Assembly (NCBI GenBank): GCA_030544235.1
Contig: CM060478.1
Span: 25,011,227-25,075,226 of the forward strand
Source: Lepturacanthus savala
Taxonomy: Eukaryota; Chordata; Actinopteri; Scombriformes; Trichiuridae
DNA: 64,000 bases
Direction of reading: 5' to 3'
The notes below the pieces were generated by a model. It was given only the letters and a program-made list of their open reading frames with translations. It was not told where the DNA came from and ran no database searches. Position numbers and translations under genes: made by a program. Positions 45,662-59,250 of this stretch are shown here, piece after piece (within the stretch, counting starts at the first letter, position 1; the number at the start of each line of letters is the position of its first letter).

Positions 45662-48600
45662 ATTCCATGTGTCAGTCAGTCTCAGCCTTCCCTGCTGCCA
45701 CTAATAATAACACAATATCCAGTGGGTTCTTTTGTACAAGCGGGAAACATCATAGTTAATTAAAAAAAAAAATAAATATGCAGATGAGACATGAAACCTT
45801 ATTGAGTGATATGGGAGCATCAACCAAAAAAGTAAATATAAAGGTTAGAAACCATTGTATTCTGAGGAAAATTGAAAAAGAAAAGAAAACTAATTAAAAG
45901 CTATAAAATATTAAATATATAGAATAAAAAAGAAGAGAGAAAGAATATATACATAAAGAAAACTTAAAACAGCAACATAGAATTCCACTTAACTATAGAT
46001 ATTATGTGGTTAATGGTACTTTTTAAGACTTTAATGATGGCACATATATTTTTTAACATATTGGGGTAATTAATTCCAAAGATAAGCACCTTAATGAGGT
46101 AAACCGACCAAGAGTAGATCTATAGATCACAAAAAAATATTATCCTAGCAAACCTTTATACTTGGTTGTTGGAAAAGAATATATATCCCTTGGAGGCTGC
46201 AACTAATGATTCATTATCTGTTAGTGTAGCTCCATCTACTCCATCTGCCTTAGCTGTAGAATCTAAGAATTCAATAAAACTTAAACCATGTTTCAGCCAT
46301 TTATTTCAGATTTCATTTGCTTAAGTACAAAATAAAAGCATCAAACCACAGCAAAGACTGGTGTGAGTCTCCAGGCTCTGAAGTTAACTGACACACATTC
46401 AGCATGTGACATTTTAACCAATCAGGAGCCAGCAAATCAAATGCAGCAAAACAGCAAAATTGAACCTGATTAATTTATTATATAATTTATTATATAAATT
46501 AATCAATATCTGCTTTGCATTGTTTGGTCCATAAAATGTCAGAACGTGAAGGTATCTGTTCTGATTCATTTTGAGCTTTTTACTCTGAACCAAACAATTA
46601 TTAATGTGCTCTGTGTGTGACATTTCGGAAGCATGAACTCATTCTGGATTTCAGAGACGTTACTGACTTTATCTGTGATGCAGCAGACATACAATAGTAT
46701 TTACATTGGCTAAATCAGCTGATTTATTTTTTGTTTCGTTATCACTTTATATTCTGATACATTTAATTCATGGATGACAGAACATCTCTGTACTGACAGC
46801 TGTCATCATTGGGTAATACAGTTGACAGACATACCATTAAGCCAATCAGAGAGCTAGAATGAGCCAATGTGCAGCTACAGTGGTGTTAAATGAACTGTTT
46901 CAGTCAGTTTGACTCAACATGTAGAGACACTGAGAAGCTCCACACTGAAAGCCTAGTTTCTACTTCTAAAGCCTAGTTTATTCTTCTAAAGTCTAGTTTC
47001 TACTTCTGCTATGTAGCTACAGCATCAGACCTTGTTCATTCTTAGTTCTGTGTTGAGGGAACATGTTGGTCTGATGAATCAATGCTTCGTCTTCACAGTA
47101 GCAACCGTACACCAGGTAAAAAAAAAAAAAACTAAAGAAAGTCCAGCACAAGACAGAAAAACAGGAAAAAAACACCTAAATAACATATTCTGGAGTGGAT
47201 GTACCAGAGGTTTTTTCTTTTGCTGTTTTTTCTTTCGTTCTTGTACCAGGATGCAGTGTGTGTGTTTGTAGCTCATTGATATCAAAGAGAAAATGATTTT
47301 ATTCCAAATGTTGAAGTGGAAGCAACAGAGAAGCTGTTTGTGGAGGAGACTTTAGACCACCACGACTGAACTGACCAATCACAGCCCTGGAGGTTCACGT
47401 AGACATGTAGTCAGGATTTATTGGAGGTGAAGTCAGTCGATGATGTAGCTGAAGTAGAAACTAGACTTTAGTTTGTTTTTGCAGCATTTCACAGAGGTGA
47501 CCTTAGTAAATGTGAGTGTAACATCACTGTGTATATATGGAAAAAATATAAAAATTGGAGAATAAAGTGAAGAGAAGCAGATTGCACACCAATGTGGTCA
47601 GAATGTCACAGCCCTGGTCCAGCTCTGTCCACCTTCCATCCCCCAGTACGACCTACCCCAGAGGAACCACTCTGACCCTCAGCAGCATGGTTTACACATA
47701 ATGGTGAGATGGCATCAACAGGCTGTGTAAAGGTGTGATGTCACACATCCACAACCTAAAGACCTTCAGCTCACACATGTAAGAAAAACTGAAAATCTGC
47801 ACACTGGAGCCTGAATGAAGCGTTTGGTATTTTTTACTTTAAATCATCATCATCAAGGTTCAGCTGCTGATATATTTGCTGCATCAACGTCTGATCCTCC
47901 CACTTGTGGTTTCTTAACCAGATGCTTTCTAGTGATGTCACCATGTCTATTAGATCTCAGTGCAACGCATATCTGGTACCCACATTACCCACAGTACACA
48001 CAGTACACACCAGTCACCTATAATATACACCAGATACCTGTAGTACTCACCAGTAGTCAGATAGTTTTAATCCCAGCATTTATCATAATGGAGCAGTATT
48101 GTTTTTTGGGGGTAGGGGAGGGGTGGGGGAGAGGGGGCGGGGCCTATCGTGGCTCTTTCTAATAAAATGCCAGTAGTAGTGTTGCTGTGTTGCTGCTGTG
48201 TCCATGTTAGCAGAGATTCAGCTGTAGATATGCATCATGTCAGCCTGACAACACACAAACTATTCATGTATTTTAAATAAATTAATGCTAGATTCAGCGA
48301 GTTTGTGGGGAATTAAGTGTGTGCAGTATGAATGTGTGACAGATATTAACCTTTTAAAAAATGTTTTTTAATATTTTGTATATTGTGATAAGAAATACTC
48401 TGTGATGTGAAATCACAGTATTTATGCATGTTTCTGCCTCGTCATGTTGGTTTTGTTGTGTTTTTTTTTTACTTTCACTGCATCAGTAGACAACGTGAAC
48501 TTGAATATCTCAGACAGTTTTACAGATGTTTCTATTAAATGACAACATTCAGATCACTGTGGGTGGAAATATGCTGCATTAACACAAAAATATAAATAAT

Positions 48601-51049
48601 ATATGCTTGAAATAATAAAGATTATTCAAATTCTAGACAGTTTATGCAGTTTCCAAAACTAATAAATAGCTTTTTTACCATTGCAATTTACAATTATTAC
48701 TATTTAGAATGTCATATTAGTCTCAGTATTACAGTAGCATGCAGTAAGCTGCAGATTAATTTGACTCAGCCGCTCAATAGATTATTACCATTGTTAATTT
48801 TTGGCCACTTGCATGATGAATGGTGCTAATTCTGGTCCCTAGTCATGACTCCTGCATTGAAATGTATGTATTTAGGCAGGAAATGGATGTAGTGCTGTAT
48901 ATGTGCTGTAGATAAACCTCCAGATGACTGACACTGCTGCTTGTTGTTACTGATGTGATGTACTGAGAGTAACTGGTTGTACTCTGCTTGTCTATTTCTG
49001 AGTTTATTGCACCAGGTTAAGAACAAATGTTAAGATACAGTAAAGCCCACTACAGAATTCTGTTGCTGTTGTGATTTATTTATCCATCATTAGGGTATAA
49101 CAAGTTATTTTACTGTGAATTTACCAGAAGATTCTGTAGCTGCTTGAATTGAAATATTTGTTGATGCAGTTTTGATTGTGAAAATGTTAAAATGATTGTC
49201 AAGGACTGTAAAATATTCACACATATTTAATATTATATATATTATAATATTATATATGAATATTACATATATTAATATCACATATTCAACACTTGTGTTT
49301 CTGAAAGGAGAAAGAGGTGGAGTTCTGAGAAACTTCAGAAAAGGTTTCAACAAAAACCCTGCACTCCTGCATGAATTTATTTCGTTTGGCATATGCATTC
49401 ATTACAGTGAATATGTTAGCAAGCAAAAAAATAAAAAAGACAATTACCAAATGTTTTTTTACTCTTAGGCTTAAGATCTATTTTACATTTCAATCAACCC
49501 AGTTGGTACCAGACGCTGTTTTCTGTTTTTTTGTTTTTATCAACAATTACGTTACAGGATGATGACAAAAACTTTAAAATGCAAAGCCAGATAAATATGT
49601 GGATAAAGAAGTAGAGAAGTTTATTAATTCACGATTTTAATTTAAGATAATTTATGTTAACTATTGAACAAAATATGACTGACAATATTTTTTATTGAAA
49701 TTTTTCTTTTATTGTTCTGAACAATCTCTTGTTCCACACTCGAGTCAGGAGGAGGAGTAGGAGGAGAATGTTGGATTAATGGGTTAAATTCCTGAAAAAG
49801 AAATTTTCAGAAATTTAGGAATTTGAGAAAGTATAATAAATTCATATAATTATATTAATTTAAATATGGCATACACAAAATGTAAAAAAAAAACAACAAA
49901 AAAAAACCACTTGGTTATTGAATCTTTTCACACAGATTCAGATGCTTTAATTTTTATTAACATCATTATATAATAGAATAATAATTCAATCAATGATCTC
50001 ATAGACTGGGTTTACTATTATATGGATCAATTGAAGGTTGCCAGCATCACTGATAACATTTCTTTTTCTAAACAATAAAAATAATTCTCAGCAGTTTCAT
50101 CAATTAATAAACCCTTTCTGAGAACCATGGCCTCAAGTTTAGAGGAACTGGTTGTTATAAACACTGATCTGAAGTGGATTGATAGGAACTTTAGCACTAA
50201 AAAGGCTGTAATTTTGAAAGGTCAAAATGTATTGTCATTTAAAAACATTATGGAGTTTACAGCAAGAAAAATGTTTCACGGTTTATTTGTGCTCCTCAGA
50301 TGTTTTAAGACAGGCTTGAAACATGAAGTGTTCATGTGAATGTGTGTTACTACAACAAATGTCTCTGAAACACTGAGCTGATGATTCATCTGAACACCAT
50401 TTCCTATTTATTTCCTGTTCTTCAAATGTTGTGCAACCAGCCTGATTTACTGACTTATTTATGAAGTTACACATTATTATTCAACCTCAAATTATCGCTT
50501 GGCTTTTTTCCTCCTACACACTGAATATTTACATATTTGCACCAGACTGTTAAGCTAAGAAAATCCCAGAAAAGCCCTATATAAAAACAATTATTGCAAA
50601 TGTTTTCGTCAATTCACTAACATCAAACGTGTAGTAACTCTGCTATTTTTACACTATTAGAGGATTGGCTGCTGATGCTGTTAAAGTAGAACTACTGTAT
50701 CACAAAATAATAGCAATCAAGAAAAACAAAAAAATTAAAAAATATGCAATAATTAGGTTGAGGGGAGTATGTAGACAAATTTAGAGGTGGGTGATATGGC
50801 CTGAAATTTATATTGTGGTATATTAGACCTGGCCTGAGCGAAAGGATTTAAGCAAACACACTGCTGCACATGACATCCTCTGACTGAACAGAACTGAATT
50901 CCTTTTCCCGCTGGGAGTTTAAAACAGGAATCCACCACAATACAGGGGAGACTCACTGCTCTGAAAACAAACAGATATTGATGGTTATTCATTTCTACAA
51001 GTTACAATACAACAATAGACATAATAAACTTAACTTTCTCCCCACTATT
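45662..51049. other. Intergenic sequence without recognised gene
   Basis: AT-rich DNA with poly-A/T runs. Short ORFs on both strands show no domains or splice structure. Confidence 0.45.
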
Positions 51050-51415
51050 GGTATCATCGAATAATGTCCAAACCCAAAAATGGCTAGGCAAAGGCAGAGG
51101 TCAGCAGACAGACAAAAGTCAAAAAAACCAAGAGAACCCAATCACAAGCAGTAACAAAGGCTGAGCCATAAAGCACTAAGGTACAAGATGAACTGGCACA
51201 GAGTCGAGGGAAAACACAGATTAAATACACAAGAGAGGGGACTGGTAACGAGACACAGGTGGATCCAATGAGGGCGGAGCATACAATCAGACTGGAGGGA
51301 AAAACAAGGAGCAGGAAGTGAGGTGGTCTGAAATGAGAGGAGAGGTAAGTATCACAATAAAACAGGAAACAAGAATCATAAAATTAAGACAAAATAAAAC
51401 ACATGACCTTAAGGA
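51050..51415. repeat. Probable interspersed repeat
   Basis: The text style (AACGAGACACAGGTGGATCC, AATGAGGGCGGAGCATACAA, ACAAGGAGCAGGAAGTG, AATAAAACAGGAAACAAGAA) resembles a widespread fish interspersed repeat. I see no termini and no second copy in this window. Confidence 0.35.
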
Positions 51416-51531
51416 AACTGACGAGCTGGGTCAGATATCCATATCCTAAGAAAAAAAAACATACCACCACTATAAATGATAATAACATACCACCATCTGG
51501 TGTCCTGACCAATTGGTCTCAAGTCTAGTAT

Positions 51532-51533
<2 letters not shown>

Positions 51534-51626
<93 letters not shown>
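51534..51626. repeat. (GT)n microsatellite
   Basis: Pure dinucleotide tract. Confidence 0.97.
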
Positions 51627-51627
<1 letters not shown>

Positions 51628-52335
51628 CAGTGATGAATGTGTGTCATCATAGAACAAGGCTGCTGACAGATAGTTTCAGTGCCAGTGTCACTGAGTAATA
51701 AAAGTAGATGGATGGTGATGCTGCTGTAATTAAACCACAGAATGAGAACAGAGACATGATGTTAAAACTTACACTTCACTATAAAAGCTGTTAATTAAAA
51801 CGCATGTCTGATAATACGAAGAGAAATCAATAAAACTGTTGGAAATATCTAAGCATAAAATAAATAATATGGGAGTATAATAGTTTAATAAACGGTCAGC
51901 AGGGTTGCCAAACATGTGGCCTGGGGGCCAGAAGCAGCCCTTTATGGGTCCAAAACCTGATGAATAATGAATACTGAAATATGAGACAATGAATTAAAAG
52001 CACATTTCATAAACAAATGCAAAGGTCTTAAAATAACTTGATGTTGTAGTGAACTGTTTGTACATCAAGGTTTTTTTAATATTTAACTTAATTCAAAGAT
52101 GTTTCTTACGTTTTGACCTTGAACAGAATGTTTTCAATCCCAGCAGCCTGGGGAAGTAAAGCTTTTGCAGTTTTCCACTGCCTGTGTTTTTTCACCGTCA
52201 ACTACTTTATTCACAGATAAAATTCTTTTAATGACCTAATCTTATTAATTCAACAACTGTTAAACATAAAATGATTAAATATCTGCTCAATGTCATTTAA
52301 ACATGTCACATTCAACTTCTTGAGAGTCAATATAA

Positions 52336-52670
52336 GGGTCAGCAACAATGACAGTTTGGGAAGATGATAAAGTTAAAAACATTTAAATACAGTTTTCAGT
52401 TTCATCAGGTCTCTCTAAATGTACATTGTGTGTTCATGTTGATTTCTTGTTATTTAAAAGTCCATTGATAATTTTTTTTTCAAAAATAATGATTTTGTGC
52501 AATTTTTTTGACACAAAATATCAAATGGTGTAACTGGAAATGAATGATAATTTTTAAATATTTAATCCACCTAGAATATAAAACTAGTTGATAACATGTG
52601 TTTTTAGTTTTGTAAAACTGTGAAACTATGAAACTTGATACCAAGTTTTTAGGGTTACACCTCATCATAA
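52336..52670 (-). mobile_element. Dispersed repeat family C copy
   Basis: Begins GGGTCAGCAACAATGACAG. It carries reversed family blocks AATGTACATTGTGTGTTCAT and AATCCACCTAGAATATAAAA, then TTTTTAGGGTTACACCTCAT. The outermost end is lost. Confidence 0.6.
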
Positions 52671-52827
52671 CATGGATTTAAAGGAAAAATAATTAAATGA
52701 GATATAATGATTCTTTCGCTTTTCAAAAATGCAGTATCTGGATGCAACTCAGCAACTTTCTATTGTCTCAAAGACAGGGCTCTGTGCTCTGTTTGATGCA
52801 CAAGATTCCTCCCCTGCCCTCATTTCT

Positions 52828-55800
52828 GTGGTTCATGGTGGTTCATGGTGGTTCATAGCGGTTCATGTCAGTTCATGGTGGATAATGGCAGTATATGATA
52901 GTGAACGGTGGTGGATGATGGTTCATGACTGCTATGAACCACCACCATCTACTGCCAGAACCGCTGTCCACCACCATCCACCAACATCATCCAACACTAT
53001 CTACTGCCTTGAACCACCATCCACTACCATCAACTTCCATGAACAAGCATCCACCGCCATCTACTGTCATTAACTACCATGAACCGCCATCCACCACCAT
53101 CTATGGCCATGAAACACCATGAACGACCATCCAACGCCATCCACCACCATCCACCAGCATCTACTTCCACGAACCACCATCCACTGCCATCCACCAGTTT
53201 TTACTGCCATGGATCAGCATCCACCATGATCCACCACCATCTACTGCCATGAACTGCCATCCACCATCCAACACCATCTACTTCCATGTAGCACCATCCA
53301 CCACCATCCACCATCAATCACCATCCACTGTTATGAACCATCATGCACCAACATCCACCATCATCCACCACTGTTTACTGCCATGAATCAGCATCCACCA
53401 CGATCCCCCGCGATATACTGCTATGCACCACCATGAACCACCATCCACTACCATCCACCGCCATCTACTCTCATGAACCACCATGAACCACCATCCCCCA
53501 CCATCTACTGCCATGAATCACATGAACCACCATCGACCACCATGCACTACCATCCACCATTAATGAGCATCCATCACCATCCACCACCATTTACTACCAT
53601 GAACCACCATCCACCATCATCTACTGCTATGAAGCACAATCCACCACCATCTACAGTCATGAATAACCATCCACCACCATCTGCCATCATCCACCACCAT
53701 TTGCTACCATGAACCACCATCCACCATCATACACCACCATCAACTGCCATGAACCACCATCCACCATCATCCGCCACCATTTACTGCTATGAAACACCAT
53801 CCACCAGCATCCACCATCATCCACCACGATCTACTGACATGAATCACTATCCACCACCATCCGCCACCATTTACTGCCATGAACCAGCATCCACCAGCAT
53901 CCACCACCATCTACTGCCAAGAACCGCCATCCCCCACCATCCATCACCATCATCCACCACCATCTACTGCTTTGAACGACCATCCACCATTATCTACTGC
54001 CATTAACCATCATCCACCGCCATCCACCACCATCTACTGCCATGAACCATCATCCACTGCCGTCCACCACAATTTACCACCATCTACTGCCATGAACCAC
54101 CATCCACGACCATCCACCATCATCCACCACAATCTACTGCCAAGAACCACCATCCACCACCATCTACTATGATGAATAACCATCCACCATCATCTGCCAT
54201 CATCCACCACCATTTGCTACCATGAACCACCACCCACCATCATACACCACCATCAACTGCCATGAACCACCATCTGCCACCATTTACTGATATGAACCAC
54301 CATCCACCAACATCCACCATCATCCACGACCATCTACTGCCATGAATCACTATCCACCACCATCCGCCACCATTTACTGCCATGAAGCACCATCCACCAC
54401 CATCCACCACCATTTACTGCCATGAACCAGCATCCACCAGCATCCACCACCATCTACTGTCAAGAACTGCCATCCCCCACCATCCATCACCATCATCCAC
54501 CACCATCTACTGCTTTGAACCACCATCCACCACTATCTACTGCCATTAACCATCATCCACCGCCATCCACCACACATCTACTGCCATGAACCATCATCCA
54601 CCACCGCGATTGATGATGGTGGATGGTGATTCATGGCAGTAGATAGTGGTGGATGGCGGTTCATGGTAGTTCATGGGAGTAGATGGTGGTGGATGGTAGT
54701 GGATGGTGTTGGATGGTGGGTGAAGGCAGTAGATGGTGGTGGATTATGGTCGATGGTGATTCATGGCAATAGATTGCGGTGGATGGTGGTGGATGGCGGT
54801 TCATGACTGTTCATGGCGGTTCATGGCAGAAAATGGCAGTGAATTGTGTTTCATGGCAGTAGATGGTGGTGTATGGTGGTGGATGGCTGTGGATGGTGAT
54901 TAATGGCATTAAATGGTGGTGAATAATGATGGTTCATCCAGTAGATGGCAATGGATGGTTGTGGATGGAGTTGGATGGCGGTGGATGGTGGTTTGTGGTG
55001 GCTCATGGCAGTAGATGGCGGTGGACCGTGGTGGATTGTGGTCCATGGCAGTAAATGGTGGTGGATGGTGGCAGATGGTGGTTCATGGCAGTAGATGGTA
55101 GTGGATTCTGGTTAATGCCAGTAGATGGTGGTTCATGTAAGTAGATGGTGGTGGATGATGGTGGATGTTAGTGGATGGTGTTGGATGGTGGTTCATGGCA
55201 GTAGGTGGTGGTAGATGATGATGGTGGATGGTTGTGAATGGCAGTTTATGGCAGTAGATGGTGGTGGATGGTGATTCATGGCAGTAGATGGTGGTGGATG
55301 ATGGTTGATGGTGGTTCATGTAAGTAGATGGTGGTGGATGATGGTGGATGTTAGTGGATGGTGTTGGATGGTGGTTCATGGCAGTAGGTGGTGGTAGATG
55401 ATGATGGTGGATGGTTGTGAATGGCAGTTTATGGCAGTAGATGGTGGTGGATGGTGATTCATGGCAGTAGATGGTGGTGGATTATGGTCGATGGTGATTC
55501 ATGGCAATAGATTGCGGTGGATGGTGGTGGATGGCGGTTCATGACTGTTCATGGCGGTTCATGGCAGAAAATGGCAGTGAATTGTGTTTCATGGCAGTAG
55601 ATGGTGGTGTATGGTGGTGGATGGCTGTGGATGGTGATTAATGGCATTAAATGGTGGTGAATAATGATGGTTCATCCAGTAGATGGCAATGGATGGTTGT
55701 GGATGGAGTTGGATGGCGGTGGATGGTGGTTTGTGGTGGCTCATGGCAGTAGATGGCGGTGGACCGTGGTGGATTGTGGTCCATGGCAGTAAATGGTGGT

Positions 55801-57095
55801 GGATGGTGGCAGATGGTGGTTCATGGCAGTAGATGGTAGTGGATTCTGGTTAATGCCAGTAGATGGTGGTTCATGTAAGTAGATGGTGGTGGATGATGGT
55901 GGATGTTAGTGGATGGTGTTGGATGGTGGTTCATGGCAGTAGGTGGTGGTAGATGATGATGGTGGATGGTTGTGAATGGCAGTTTATGGCAGTAGATGGT
56001 GGTGGATGGTGATTCATGGCAGTAGATGGTGGTGGATGATGGTTCATGGTGGTTCATGGTAGTAGATGGTGGTGAATGGCAGTTCCTGCCAGTAGATGGT
56101 GGTGGATGGTTGTTCATGGTGGTTCATGGTAGTAGATGGCGGTAGATGGTGGTTCATGGCAGTAGGTGGTGGTGGATGGTGGCTCATGGAAGTAGATGGT
56201 GGTGAGCTGTGGTTCATGGAAGTAGATTGTGGTGGAGGGTGGTGGATGCTAATTCATGGCAGTAGATGGTGGTGAATGGCAGTAGCTGGTGGTGGATAAT
56301 GGTGGACGGTGTTAGTTGGTGGTTCATGGCAGTAGATGGTGGTGGATCATGATGGTTAATGGTGGTGCATGATGGTTCATAACAGTAGATGGTGGTGGAT
56401 CATGATGGTTAATGGTGGTGCATTATGGTTCATAACAGTAGATGACGGTTGATGGTGGATGGTGCTACATGGCAGTAGAGGGTGTTGGATGGTGGTTCAT
56501 CCCAGTAGATGGTGGTGGATGATGGTGGATGTTGGTTCATGGCAGTAGATGTTGGTGGATTTTGGTGGATGGTGGGGGATAGTGATTCATGTCAATAAAT
56601 GGTGGTGGATGGTGGTGGATGGCAGTTCATTGTATTTCATGGCAGTAAATTGCGGTGAAGGATGGTGGATGCTGGTTCATGGCAGTAGATGTTGGTTCAT
56701 GGAAGTAAATGGTGGTGGATGGTGGTCCATAGCAGTAGATGGTGGCAGTAGATGGTGGTTCATGGCAGTAGGTTGTTGTGGATGGTGGTTCATGGAAGTA
56801 GATGGTGGATGATGACAGTTCATGGCAGTAAATGGTGGTGGATGGCGGTTCATGGCAGTAGATGGTGGTGGATGGTGGTTCATGGCAGTAGATGGTCGTA
56901 AATGGTGGTTCATTGAGGTGGTGGATGTTGGTGCATGGCGGTGGATGGTGGCTCATGGCGGTAGATGGTCGTGAATGGTGGAGGACGGTGATTCATGGCA
57001 GTAGATGGTGGTGGGCTATGGTTCATAGCAGTAGATGGTAGTGAATGTTGGTTCATGGTGGTTCATAGCAGTTGATGGTGGTGGATGGTAGGTCA
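52828..57095. repeat. 4.3-kb (CCA/CAT)-type minisatellite with two strand switches
   Basis: Units near 30 bp, such as CCATGAACCACCATCCACCA followed by CCATCTACTG. From 52828 to about 52930 the array reads in the GGTTCATGG orientation. From about 52934 to 54604 it reads in the CCATGAACC orientation, and from about 54607 to 57095 in the GGT orientation again. The two halves around 54605 form a very large imperfect inverted repeat. Blocks are further duplicated: 54725-55306 recurs at 55463-56044 (738-bp offset), and 53881 onward recurs at about 54424 (543-bp offset). His/Pro-rich ORFs are repeat products. Confidence 0.97.
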
Positions 57096-57466
57096 GTAAA
57101 AGCTGCGGCAGGCAGCTGCTGAATGTGACATGTCCCTGTTACCTGTTTGTTACGACTCGTCCGCTCAGTCTTGATGTTTTAGCAGCATCCTTCTATGCAG
57201 ACACCGCTGTGTTTCTCTGCCACATCAGGACATCAGGAACAATGACTGACCTGCAGTTTCCAAACGTCTCTCCACCTTCACTTCACTTCATGAAATGTTT
57301 TTAACCCCTTAACACCTATTGTCATGTATTCCCATCAAATCTTTTTCATTCCCTGGAGCAGAGATAGCATATACATTCTACCCCCAATGCTGATTTATTG
57401 AAAGTGAGTTTCAAAAGAAGAAACATGGATTTCCAGCTAAGGCTCTTCCAACACAGGAGGTGATTC

Positions 57467-57571
57467 AGATGCTGTGGGTCACGTTGTAAATGACCAAAAT
57501 GTAAAGGCCAGACTGTCTTCAAATGCTCAAAGTGCAACGTTCATCTGAGCCTCAAGAAGAACCACAACTGA
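57467..57571 (+). pseudogene. piggyBac transposase C-terminal cysteine-rich remnant
   Basis: One frame of 35 codons ends in TGA and has one internal TGA. It reads RCCGSRCK, then the internal stop, then TVFKCSKCNVHLSLKKNHN. The Cys-Cys...CSKC spacing and the CNVHL signature are those of the C-terminal zinc-binding domain of piggyBac transposases, which helps recognise the transposon ends. The catalytic domain is absent. Confidence 0.7.
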
Positions 57572-57669
57572 TGAATGAATTCCACCAGTAAGAACCAAAG
57601 GGTCCAATTCACTGGATGACTTTACAAAGAGAAAAAAAGAAGTGGACACAGATTGTTTGATTGACCCCT

Positions 57670-58250
57670 GTTCTAGTTGGTCTCTAGTTATAGTATAGTA
57701 GTTAATATATAGTTATAGTTACTAGTTATAGTATAGTAGTTAGTATATAGTTATAGTTATTAGTTATAGTATAGTAGTTAGTATATAGTTATAGTTACTA
57801 GTTATAGTATAGTAGTTAATATATATATTTATTTTTACTAGTTGTAGTATAGTATTTAGTGTATAGTTATAGTTACTAGTTATACTATAGTAGTTATCAT
57901 ATAGTTATAGTTACTAGTTATAGTATAGTAGTATATAGTTATAGTTACTAGTTGTAGTATAGTAGTTAGTGTATAGTTATAGTTTCTAGTTATAGTATAG
58001 TAGTTAGTATATAGTTATAGTTTCTAGTTATAGTATAGTAGTTATCATATAGTTATAGTTACTAGTTATAGTATAGTAGTTAGTATATAGTTATAGTTAC
58101 TAGTTATAGTATGGTAGTTAGTATATAGTTATAGTTACTAGTTATAGTATAGTAGTTAGTATATAGTTATAGTTACTAGTCATAGTATAGTGGTTAGTAT
58201 ATAGTTATTGTTACTTACTTATAGTATAGTAGTTAGTATATAGTTATAGT
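57670..58250. repeat. 38-bp minisatellite inside the piggyBac relic
   Basis: About 15 copies of a unit containing TATAGTATAGTAGTTAGTAT, then ATAGTTATAGTTACTAGT. The array lies wholly between the TTAA-bounded ends. Confidence 0.95.
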
Positions 58251-58457
58251 GTAAATAATAGTGTAAACAATTGTGTGTCTTCAATAATAAATGTACCATT
58301 GTTTACCATTAATGTCTACTGTCGCTAATTTGCATCAGAACTATTTCATATGCTATAGACAAATTAACAATCTCTACATAATTTCGCATCAGATTGAAAG
58401 TAAAAACACAAACATTTAAATTTATATTCAATTGTAATTCAGGCATCAAGGGGTTAA

Positions 58458-59250
58458 TGCATCCCTGAGATTATAGACTATTGTAGATTACTTCTGAGCA
58501 TGTTTGTGACATCTTATTGTGTCTGTTAGTCATTTTTAATTGTGTAAGAGATTAGTTTTAGATTGGATTCAATTTGATTTTTTTTTGTCTCAAACAGTAG
58601 GGTGGCATCAGGTTAACTAGGGCCTTTTTTGGTAAATAGCACAATAACAAATATGCCTCTTCCATGTATATTTATGATTAATAATGGCTGTTTCTTATCA
58701 TTTTGTGCTTGAATTATGGCACAAAATATAATTATTTAGGCCCAATAAATTTTGAAATCCTTTCTAATCATTGGCTCAAATTTCCAGAGGGGCTGGGACT
58801 CCCAAACCTTAAATGGCCCATTTTAACTGATATCATCCTAAACATGTGCCTTTTGCACATTTCGTGTATATCCTTTACTCTGAAAAAGTTTCACTGCATG
58901 AATCAAATACACAATTTACTTACTCTTGTTTTCTATATGGATGAATTAATTCTCCCAACCCCAAGCAGCTTCTGCAAACACTCAACCTGTGTAGTCAACA
59001 GCTGATTGATTCAGGTTCAGCATATCAACCCCTATTAAAATAATAGCTGATGGTTTTTTTAGAGAGTTTTTGGCCTAAATCATCGCTTGATGATGCTACC
59101 ATGTCTGGTAAAGTCACTTATGGGATAAAGGACATTTTATTTTACTAGCCTGAAAACACTTCTCATGTTCAGCTCCCCCTTATATCATCATCTATGCACA
59201 TACAAAGCAGAGAAATGTATAACATCTTAATATGAAACAAAACCCTTAAC
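58458..59250. other. No gene recognised
   Basis: The 100-codon ORF at 58703-59005 has phrases reminiscent of LINE ORF2 C-termini (LNHWLKFPEG-like, GLPNLKWP) but is too short and diverged to assign. Confidence 0.35.

Larger units (their letters stand above)
57305..58453 (+). mobile_element. piggyBac-type transposon relic (TTAA-flanked)
   Basis: The 1149-bp element lies between TTAA at 57301-57304 and 58454-58457. Its ends CCCCTTAACACC and GGCATCAAGGGG are inverted repeats with two mismatches in 12. Near the left end it keeps the decayed C-terminal cysteine-rich piece of a piggyBac transposase. The middle is a 38-bp minisatellite. Most of the transposase is gone, so it is an internally deleted copy. 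Confidence 0.8.

Noticed and set aside
47815..48162. 115-codon ORF downstream of the transporter
   Set aside because: Low-complexity ending (Gly-rich from a G-rich stretch), no domain, and no sign of splicing.
53473..56956. Long His/Pro/Thr-rich ORFs on both strands (MNHHPPPST-type)
   Set aside because: They are translations of the (CCA/CAT) minisatellite, whose units are multiples of three. They have no start context and no unique sequence, and equivalent ORFs run on the opposite strand.
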